This document shows, piece by piece, positions 52,336 through 57,978 of a stretch of DNA of 57,978 bases. Numbering within the stretch: the first letter of the stretch is position 1; each line of letters starts with the position of its first letter. The stretch covers positions 1-57,978 of the forward strand of contig JAIYCE010000104.1 in the NCBI GenBank assembly GCA_027488155.1. The letters run 5' to 3'. The stretch is from Hyphomicrobiales bacterium. GTDB lineage: Bacteria; Pseudomonadota; Alphaproteobacteria; Rhizobiales; Beijerinckiaceae. The translations under genes and the position numbers were made by a program. Below the pieces are notes generated by a model. It saw only the letters and a list, made by a program, of their open reading frames with translations, had not been told where the DNA came from and did no database searches.

Positions 52336-53073
52336 ATGATGCTCGATCGGGACACGCTTATTCTGCCGCCGGCCTATACGCTGGTCACATTGCGAGAGAT
52401 GGGCGATGCACACGCCCATGCCTGCCAGATTGCGCGGGAGACAGGGGCGGGCACGCTCGTCTGGGTCCGACGCTTCGATCTTATTGAATTCGCCGTCATC
52501 CTTGAACCCGAAAGCCCGCTGAAGGAGGCGCGCCGCGCCTTCATCGCGGGGATGGCCGCTCTTGCCGATGCCATCGCAACGCATTGCCCACCAGAGAAGC
52601 CGCTGCATTTCATTTTCCCCGATGCGATCCGTTTCGATGGCGCGCTTTTGGGCGGCGGACGGCTCGGTATTCCAGAGGGATGCGGGCCTGACGACGTACC
52701 CGAGTGGCTCGTCTTTTCCGCCATGTTGGTGGGCGCGCGCGCAGGGATTTGGGAACCCGGCTTCGCGCCCGATCAGACTTCGCTCGAAGACGAAGGCTTC
52801 GACGATGTAGATGCCTCCGACATTATCGAAAGCTTCGCCCGCCATTTGATGAATTCTTTCGACACTTGGCATCATAAAGGATTCCGCCCAATTGCCGATT
52901 CCTATTTGGAGCGCTTGCCGAAGGAGCGCGCCGCCGACAAATGCGCCATCGATGCCAATGGCGATCTTCTAACGCGCGCACACCATAAAGAAGCGCCGGA
53001 GCGCACGCCGATTGAACCGGGCTTCGCAGGGATCCATTGGTTCGATCCGAAAACCGGGGAGCCGCGCCTGTGA
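52336..53073 (+). CDS. Biotin/lipoate protein ligase-like protein (DUF4444 type)
   Basis: 245 residues. The central RFDLIEFAVILEPESPLKEA region and HFIFPDAIRFDGALLGGGRL resemble the biotin/lipoate ligase-like fold of DUF4444-type proteins; the catalytic lysine of true ligases is not obvious. Proteins of this type accompany formate dehydrogenase operons in alphaproteobacteria, suggesting a maturation role rather than biotinylation. The end of the gene overlaps the next by four bases (GTGA). The start at ATG 52336 or 52339 is not well separated by ribosome-binding-site quality. The family assignment is moderate, the function unknown. Confidence 0.65.
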   Translation: MMLDRDTLILPPAYTLVTLREMGDAHAHACQIARETGAGTLVWVRRFDLIEFAVILEPESPLKEARRAFIAGMAALADAIATHCPPEKPLHFIFPDAIRFDGALLGGGRLGIPEGCGPDDVPEWLVFSAMLVGARAGIWEPGFAPDQTSLEDEGFDDVDASDIIESFARHLMNSFDTWHHKGFRPIADSYLERLPKERAADKCAIDANGDLLTRAHHKEAPERTPIEPGFAGIHWFDPKTGEPRL

Positions 53074-53621
53074 AAGCGCCGCGCACCATCAGGCTCGATC
53101 CCTCCGATACGTTCGTGTTCGCGCGTGCGTCCGAACCCGGCGAATGGGCGGTTCCCGGCGGATTTTTGTTTCACGGCGCCGATCCGGCCGCCATGCAGGG
53201 CAAGGAGCGCGCGGCTTTCCGTTCCGGTTTTCTTGGCATTGACAGTTTTGGCTTCTCGACGCTCGTCACCATTGTCGAAATGAACGAAACGGAGCGCGAC
53301 GAAGCCGTCGAAAAACTTGCAGCGCGTCTTGTTGACAAGCTCGGTGCGCCTTCGCTCGATGCGGCGCGTGCGGCAGCCCGCGAGGAAATCGAGTTTTCAA
53401 TCACACTGTGCCACGATCCTGTGGGAAGCCTCTTGGCACTCCATCGTACGGTGGAAGATGGCGACATTCGCGAGCAGTTTCGTGTGCTCAAAGACGCCAT
53501 CAAGAATGAAGGCACCGATCGGCTTCATTCGCACGCACGCGCCTTTACCATCGTCGAGAGCGACGAGGATGAGGTGGATGAACGCGTCGATCTTCTGGGC
53601 CTTGGAGGCCTGAAATCATGA
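53070..53621 (+). CDS. DUF6505-like protein of the formate dehydrogenase locus
   Basis: 183 residues from GTG 53070 (GTGA overlap with the previous stop). The sequence opens KAPRTIRLDPSDTFVFARAS, followed by GEWAVPGGFLF, SGFLGIDSFGFSTLVTIVEM and a conserved acidic C-terminal tail. I recognise it as the small protein that accompanies DUF3305/DUF3306 genes in alphaproteobacterial fdh loci, which I recall as DUF6505. It has no catalytic motif that I can name and no membrane segment. The next gene starts inside its stop. Confidence 0.6.
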   Translation: MKAPRTIRLDPSDTFVFARASEPGEWAVPGGFLFHGADPAAMQGKERAAFRSGFLGIDSFGFSTLVTIVEMNETERDEAVEKLAARLVDKLGAPSLDAARAAAREEIEFSITLCHDPVGSLLALHRTVEDGDIREQFRVLKDAIKNEGTDRLHSHARAFTIVESDEDEVDERVDLLGLGGLKS

Positions 53622-54622
53622 AAGAGTTCTGGGTCTCTTCCGGCCATCATTTGACGCGTCGTCAGGACGATGGGTCGCTCGCCATCAGTGACGAATTGCT
53701 GCTGGCGCTTTATGCACGACCTGAAGTGTTGCCGCCTGACGATGCCTGCGACGCAGAAAAGGCATTGCATCGCGTCTTAATGGAAGAGCCGCGCCGTCCC
53801 GTAGTCGCGGCTGAGATGGCCGCTTTGGCAGACCCCGATGCACGCGAGAACTGGTCGTTTTTGATTGCTTTTCGCGATACGCTCATAGCGGCTGGTTCGG
53901 TCGAGGCCGCTTGGCGCACAATTATCGAGCAGCAGATGAATGTGCCGCCTTTGTTTCTCAATCAGCTGATGCATCTCATCCTGCGCAACATGCTGGATGG
54001 CTGCGAGGACACGCTCGAGCTGCGTGCAGCCGAATTGTTCTTTCGGTCACAGAAAATCAGTCTTCACGAGGGCAGGATTTTGCTCGCTGACGAGGAATTG
54101 ATTGAAGAACTTGAAGCTGACAGTCATGCCTCGCCGCTGATCGCGATGATGGGGCAAGATAAGGTCAAGGAAATTGACGTTTTATCTTCCGACAACGCTT
54201 TCGATTATTGGAGCCGATCGGATGCGTTCGCCATGGCGCTGGATTTCGCACGCGCGGAAAGCCGCGATGCTTTTGCCCGTGTGGTTGAAAAATTCATCCG
54301 GCACATGCATGGCGAACGCACGAGTGTAACACCGATTGCTGAAATCAAGGACGATGATTGGCGTTGGTTCGTCGGGCTCGATCAGGAGGGCACCGCACTT
54401 GGTAACATTCTGTGGAAGGGTGTGACGCCTACGCTCGAACAGGCCGCGCGTGCGCTCGCTTTCTTCACCTTGCGTTTCAAGGACGAAACACGCGTTAACA
54501 CCAACGTCAAAGGCCATCCTGTCTATTTGCTGATGGGCATGAACAAGGATCGCGTTTTGCGCGTGAAGCCGCAGAATCTTTTCGTGGGAATGCCATTCGT
54601 CACAGCCAAGGAGGCAGTGTGA
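53618..54622 (+). CDS. DUF6352-like protein of the formate dehydrogenase locus
   Basis: 334 residues beginning KEFWVSSGHHLTRRQDDG, predicted soluble and mostly helical, with a C-terminal beta segment (HPVYLLMGMNKDRVLRVKPQ). I recall this N-terminus as the DUF6352 family. No metal-binding cysteine pairs or nucleotide motif are evident. It is coupled to both neighbours by overlaps (ATGA upstream, TGATG downstream), so stoichiometric synthesis with them is likely. The role is unknown; assistance in assembling the enzyme is inferred from location only. Confidence 0.6.
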   Translation: MKEFWVSSGHHLTRRQDDGSLAISDELLLALYARPEVLPPDDACDAEKALHRVLMEEPRRPVVAAEMAALADPDARENWSFLIAFRDTLIAAGSVEAAWRTIIEQQMNVPPLFLNQLMHLILRNMLDGCEDTLELRAAELFFRSQKISLHEGRILLADEELIEELEADSHASPLIAMMGQDKVKEIDVLSSDNAFDYWSRSDAFAMALDFARAESRDAFARVVEKFIRHMHGERTSVTPIAEIKDDDWRWFVGLDQEGTALGNILWKGVTPTLEQAARALAFFTLRFKDETRVNTNVKGHPVYLLMGMNKDRVLRVKPQNLFVGMPFVTAKEAV

Positions 54623-55113
54623 TGGCGGAAATCGTCACCATCGGTGTTATCGCGGCGAAAACGAAAATCGATAATCCATGGGTCGATCATCGCGGGGCGG
54701 CCGGTGGGGTGTTGACGGAAGTGCCGCCGATTGCGCCTTACATGCTTCTGCGCAGTGATGGCGAGACAGATTTCATTTTTGCGGGCACTACAGAATTGCC
54801 GCTCCATGCCGCCGAGACCGCGCATTACCGCGACAATCTCGCTGGGCAGCTCAAGATTTGGGTCGTGCTTCGGCCGCATGAGGTCCATGGCATTGAGTTA
54901 ATCGCCGCCACCATCGCCCCTTATGAGGGCGAAGCCTTTGCCGAGACCATCGGCGATATTGTTGAACCGGTGCCGATGCCCGAGATCATTGAGGCCAAGC
55001 TGCGTCAATTTTACGAAACAAACCATGTCGAGCGTGAATTCTTCAAACGGAAGCGCAAAGAGTTCGACAAGGACGCTCTGGGCCGCCGTGGGATTGTGCG
55101 GGGCGAGACATGA
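54622..55113 (+). CDS. DUF3305 family protein
   Basis: 163 residues: IGVIAAKTKIDNPWVDHRG and LTEVPPIAPYMLLRSDGETD, then PLHAAETAHYRDNL, match the DUF3305 family that I know from molybdenum/tungsten formate dehydrogenase operons. A full AAGGAGG lies seven bases before ATG 54622, making this start firm. The function is unknown. It overlaps the following DUF3306 gene by four bases (ATGA), a pair nearly always found together. Confidence 0.85.
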   Translation: MAEIVTIGVIAAKTKIDNPWVDHRGAAGGVLTEVPPIAPYMLLRSDGETDFIFAGTTELPLHAAETAHYRDNLAGQLKIWVVLRPHEVHGIELIAATIAPYEGEAFAETIGDIVEPVPMPEIIEAKLRQFYETNHVEREFFKRKRKEFDKDALGRRGIVRGET

Positions 55114-55733
55114 GCGGGCAGGGGGATGGTGGCGGCTTTCTCTCACGTTGGTCGCGCCTGAAGCGGGAAACAGAGAAGCCGGCCGACAAGGAGACTGCGC
55201 CAAAATCCAGCACGGAAAAGCCCGCGACGGAAGAGCCGGGCATCGAAGAGCCTTTCGACCCGGAAAAACTCGCCATCCCATTGCCCTCGTTGGATGATCT
55301 CAAGCCCGGGGATAGCCTCGTCGCATTCATGCAGAAGGGCGTGCCGGAATTTCTCAAGAATGCCGCTTTGCGGAAGATGTGGGCACTTGATCCGATGGTC
55401 CGGGATTTCAGGTCCGAAGCGCTTGACTATGCGTGGGACTGGAACACACCGGGCGGTGTTCCGGGTGCTGGGCCTTTGGGGCCGTCGGACAAGGTCGAAG
55501 AGATGATCGAAGCTATGTTCCGGCCACAAACGAAGGAAGTCGAAGAGCCGCAGGCGGTCGTCCAAACTGAAATACCCACCACAATTGAACAAAGCGATGC
55601 GACGGCTCCGCCCGAGGATAGTCAGCCGGAAAGTATCCAACTATCTGAAGTAGAAGCAGAAAATCCAATAGAGACAGAACCTTCCGAGGATCGTCCCCGC
55701 CGCAGGCATGGCGGCGCCATGCCGCAGGTCTGA
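55110..55733 (+). CDS. DUF3306 family protein
   Basis: 207 residues. The conserved part is N-terminal: FLSRWSRLKRETE, then LPSLDDLKPGDSLVAFMQKG and ALRKMWALDPMVRDF, with an acidic, glutamate-rich and likely disordered linker before and a disordered tail after (about residues 130-207). The DUF3306 family occurs with DUF3305 in formate dehydrogenase loci; molecular function is unknown. The ordered core with two disordered arms would suit an adaptor role, which is inference. Confidence 0.85.
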   Translation: MSGQGDGGGFLSRWSRLKRETEKPADKETAPKSSTEKPATEEPGIEEPFDPEKLAIPLPSLDDLKPGDSLVAFMQKGVPEFLKNAALRKMWALDPMVRDFRSEALDYAWDWNTPGGVPGAGPLGPSDKVEEMIEAMFRPQTKEVEEPQAVVQTEIPTTIEQSDATAPPEDSQPESIQLSEVEAENPIETEPSEDRPRRRHGGAMPQV

Positions 55734-55810
55734 AATGCACTGCCGAAAGTCTTAGGCACTTGGAATCGCCATAGGCAGGGCCTATGCTGCTCGACAACCA
55801 AAGGGTCCGA

Positions 55811-56620
55811 ATGGGCCGATGCTGCGTGGGGACGGACTGCGCCGTGAGGAACGAAGGTTTAGAACAGGCCATTAAGGCAGCCGGGAGCGTGTCAGCTCTC
55901 GCGCGCGGCCTCGGCTTGGCGCAGCCTTCAGTATCCGGTTGGACCAAGATCCCCGCTGAACGCGTTCTGGCCGTCGAAACTTTGACTGGCGTTCCGCGCT
56001 CCATTCTGCGTCCCGATCTCTACACCGCATCCGATGAGCCTCAATCTGCCGACGAGATCGATATCTTGCGGGCGCAGCATTACGGCCTTCTTGCTGCGCT
56101 TTTGCAGCGTGCTCCCACGGCGGACATGTTGAAGGAAGTGGCGTCCATCAAGGGGGACACGTCGGAATTGGGCCTTGCCCTGATTGCGTTGGCAGATGCC
56201 GCGCGCGCATCTGACGCCACCAAGGTCAACCGCGAATATTTCAACCTGTTCATCGGCGTGGGGCGCGGCGAGTTGATGCCGTACGGCTCTTATTATTTGA
56301 CAGGTTTTCTGCATGAGCGCCCGCTGGCGGATGTGCGCGGCGACCTCAATCGTTTAGGTCTCGAGCGTATCGAAACGCATCGGGAGCCAGAAGATCACAT
56401 CGGCATTTTGTGTGAAGTGATGGCTGGTTTCGCCAGGCGGCGCTTTGAGGCGACGCCGGCGGACGAGAAGTCCTTCTTCGAAAAGCATCTTCGGCCTTGG
56501 GCCGAGCGCTTCTTCGTCGATCTTGAGACGACAAAGGAAGCAGAGTTCTACAAGGCGGTCGGTCAAGTCGGTCGTCTTTTCATCGCGATTGAAACGGAAG
56601 CATTCGCGTTGCCACAATAA
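55811..56620 (+). CDS. HTH (YdaS/Cro-like)-TorD chaperone fusion
   Basis: 269 residues in two parts. Residues 15-72 form a Cro/YdaS-like helix-turn-helix (GLEQAIKAAGSVSALARGLG, recognition helix around QPSVSGW, then IPAERVLAVETLTGVPRSIL). Residues about 85-265 match the TorD/DmsD/NarJ chaperone family: EYFNLFIGVGRGELMPYGSY at 142-161 and the later HIGILCEVM. TorD-type proteins bind the Tat signal of a molybdoenzyme and hold it until the cofactor is inserted. The gene is followed by Tat-targeted FdhX and the Tat-targeted catalytic subunit, so those are likely clients. ATG 55811 follows AAGGG five bases away; GTG 55844 is possible. The fusion suggests that client or cofactor status might control transcription. 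Confidence 0.85.
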   Translation: MGRCCVGTDCAVRNEGLEQAIKAAGSVSALARGLGLAQPSVSGWTKIPAERVLAVETLTGVPRSILRPDLYTASDEPQSADEIDILRAQHYGLLAALLQRAPTADMLKEVASIKGDTSELGLALIALADAARASDATKVNREYFNLFIGVGRGELMPYGSYYLTGFLHERPLADVRGDLNRLGLERIETHREPEDHIGILCEVMAGFARRRFEATPADEKSFFEKHLRPWAERFFVDLETTKEAEFYKAVGQVGRLFIAIETEAFALPQ

Positions 56621-56649
56621 CGGCACGCTTTTTGGGGGAGTACGGGCAC

Positions 56650-56859
56650 ATGGCTCGCGATACCAAGACTGAGAAGACGGAAGGCGTCGACCGCCGCAAG
56701 TTCTTCACGCTGTTCGGCGGCGCGACGACGGCTGCGATCGCTGCGCCGCTCGCAACGAGCGAAGCTCAGGCGAGCGAAAGTCCGGCCGATCAGCGCAAAG
56801 CGCGCTATCAGGCCAATAGCAAAAACGTTCAAGATTTTTACCGCGTGAACCGGTACTGA
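56650..56859 (+). CDS. fdhX: Formate dehydrogenase region Tat-signal protein FdhX
   Basis: 69 residues with a twin-arginine signal (VDRRKFFTLFGGATTAAIAA) taking up about half the protein, followed by a charged tail that ends QDFYRVNRY. This is the small Tat-targeted protein found before formate dehydrogenase catalytic genes. Its job is unknown; a partner or recruiting subunit is likely. GGGGGAG lies nine bases upstream of ATG 56650. It is 13 bases from the catalytic subunit gene. Confidence 0.88.
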   Translation: MARDTKTEKTEGVDRRKFFTLFGGATTAAIAAPLATSEAQASESPADQRKARYQANSKNVQDFYRVNRY

Positions 56860-56872
56860 GGAGATCGCGCCT

Positions 56873-57978
56873 ATGTTGATCAAACGCAAATCAGGTTCGG
56901 CCCGTTCGAGCGCCTTGCAGGCCGTCACCGCCGGTCTTTCCTCCGGCACGCTCGACCGCCGTTCATTCTTGAAGAAGTCGGGTCTCGCCGCCGGCGGCCT
57001 CGCCGCCTTCAGCGCCGTGTCAGCCGGCACAATCCGCAAGGCGGAAGCAGGGCCGATGAAGCCGGGCGTTCCGGTCGTCAGCCGCAAAAACATCTGCACA
57101 CATTGCTCGGTCGGTTGCTCGGTCGTCGGTGAAATGCAGAACGGCGTTTGGGTCGGCCAAGAACCGGCTTGGGACAGCCCGATCAACCGCGGCTCGCATT
57201 GCGCCAAGGGCGCAGCCGTTCGCGAATTGGTCCATGGCGACCGCCGTTTGAAATATCCGATGAAGCTCGTCAATGGCGAGTGGACGCGGATCACCTGGGA
57301 TCAGGCCGTCACTGAAATCAGCGCCAAGATGATGGATATTCGCACCAAGAGCGGTGCCGATTCCGTCTTCCTCCTCGGTTCGGCAAAAATGTCGAACGAA
57401 GGCGCATATCTCTATCGTAAATTCGGCGCCTTCTGGGGCACGAACTCGGTCGACCATCAGGCGCGTATCTGTCACTCGACGACAGTGGCGGGCGTCGCCA
57501 ACACATGGGGTTACGGCGCGCAGACCAATTCCTACAACGACATCCGCAATTCCAAGACCATGATCATCATGGGCGGCAATCCGGCGGAAGCCCATCCTGT
57601 GTCGTTGCAGCACGTCTTGACTGGCAAGGAAATCAACCGCGCCAATCTGATCGTCATCGATCCGCGCATGACGCGTACGGCCGCGCACGCGACCGATTAC
57701 GTCCGCATCCGTCCGGGCACCGATATTCCGGTGATCTGGGGCATGCTCTGGCACATCTTCCAGAATGGCTGGGAAGACAAGAAGTTCATTGAACAGCGCG
57801 TCTTCGGCATGGATGAAGTCCGCAAGGAAGTCGCTAAATGGACGCCGGAAGAGGTGGAGCGCGTCACGGGCGTTCCCGGCGATCAATTGAAGCGCATTGC
57901 CGAGACCTTCTCCAAGCAGAAGCCTTCGACACTGATTTGGTGCATGGGCGCTACGCAGAAGACGGTTGGCACAGCGAA
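56873..57978 (+). CDS. fdhA: Formate dehydrogenase catalytic (alpha) subunit, 5' part
   Basis: The first 368 residues; the gene continues beyond the window. A Tat signal (LDRRSFLKKSGLAAGG at residues 28-43) shows periplasmic export. The 4Fe-4S ligands are Cys75, Cys78, Cys82 (CTHCSVGC) and Cys110 (HCAKG). The metal-ligand position is Cys200 in DHQARICHSTTVAG, so this is a cysteine-type, not selenocysteine-type, enzyme binding bis-MGD molybdenum or tungsten. It oxidises formate to CO2 and should pass electrons to FdhB/FdhC-type subunits beyond the edge. GAGGAG precedes ATG 56873. Confidence 0.95.
   Translation, partial: MLIKRKSGSARSSALQAVTAGLSSGTLDRRSFLKKSGLAAGGLAAFSAVSAGTIRKAEAGPMKPGVPVVSRKNICTHCSVGCSVVGEMQNGVWVGQEPAWDSPINRGSHCAKGAAVRELVHGDRRLKYPMKLVNGEWTRITWDQAVTEISAKMMDIRTKSGADSVFLLGSAKMSNEGAYLYRKFGAFWGTNSVDHQARICHSTTVAGVANTWGYGAQTNSYNDIRNSKTMIIMGGNPAEAHPVSLQHVLTGKEINRANLIVIDPRMTRTAAHATDYVRIRPGTDIPVIWGMLWHIFQNGWEDKKFIEQRVFGMDEVRKEVAKWTPEEVERVTGVPGDQLKRIAETFSKQKPSTLIWCMGATQKTVGTA

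Overview
The window reads as chromosomal DNA of an alphaproteobacterium, most likely of the order Hyphomicrobiales (Rhizobiales). The indicators are a pcm-tolC-popZ-valS neighbourhood, a complete AapJQMP amino-acid transporter, an NDUFS4-type complex I subunit gene beside tRNA genes, a double cold-shock-domain gene next to a DUF192 gene, an FdhX/DUF3305/DUF3306 formate dehydrogenase locus, and a ChrR/photolyase/CFA-synthase stress locus. The genus cannot be fixed from the sequence. Gene density is high, many genes overlap by 1-10 bases, four tRNA genes are present, and I see no insertion sequence, integrase, prophage or CRISPR array.

Layout. 1-3.7 kb: a probable catabolic operon (class III CoA-transferase end, SDR, a RidA-like/arylformamidase-like fusion, GlcD-type FAD oxidase) ending at a bidirectional terminator. 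3.8-7.0 kb: a carbohydrate ABC importer (binding protein and two permeases) with no ATPase gene. 7.3-14 kb: mscL, anmK, an acyltransferase, a lipoprotein, a ChaA-like exchanger, a polytopic membrane protein and a GT2 whose 3' ends overlap by 154 bp. 14.1-18.2 kb: ATP-grasp/alpha-E, transglutaminase and sirtuin genes in a tightly coupled operon. 18.3-20.7 kb: a cold-shock gene broken by an in-frame TAA, a DUF192 protein, tRNA-Pro, NDUFS4-like, tRNA-Arg, an AT-rich gap and a 45-residue hydrophobic ORF. 20.7-26 kb: a tyrosine phosphatase, a GT39/GT2/LAB_N lipid-glycosylation trio, a PNPOx-like protein and cystathionine beta-lyase. 26.2-31.8 kb: aapJ-aapJ-aapQ-aapM-aapP with two adjacent substrate-binding genes. 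31.8-33.5 kb: sulfurtransferase and alanyl-tRNA editing protein.

33.7-41.5 kb looks like a photo-oxidative (singlet-oxygen type) stress regulon: a ChrR-like protein plus SDR on one strand, and photolyase, FAD oxidoreductase, DUF1365, CFA-type methyltransferase and MFS transporter on the other. Both units are preceded by the same promoter architecture, TGATCC-N18-TA, matching what I recall of the RpoE/ChrR (ECF11) type. No sigma-factor gene adjoins chrR, and the ChrR N-terminal zinc motif has lost both cysteines while its cupin zinc site is intact.

41.5-48.8 kb is housekeeping: tRNA-Asn, tRNA-Cys, an HdeA-like protein, pcm, tolC, popZ, valS and a TusA-like gene. 48.9-58 kb is a formate dehydrogenase locus: a WD40-cytochrome c fusion, a four-cluster ferredoxin-like protein, a chain of end-to-end overlapping little-studied genes (ligase-like, DUF6505-, DUF6352-, DUF3305-, DUF3306-like), an HTH-TorD fusion, the Tat-targeted FdhX and the start of the catalytic subunit, which runs off the window. 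The HTH-TorD fusion with its DUF module and the sigma-less, cysteine-less ChrR locus are the two most promising places for undescribed biology.
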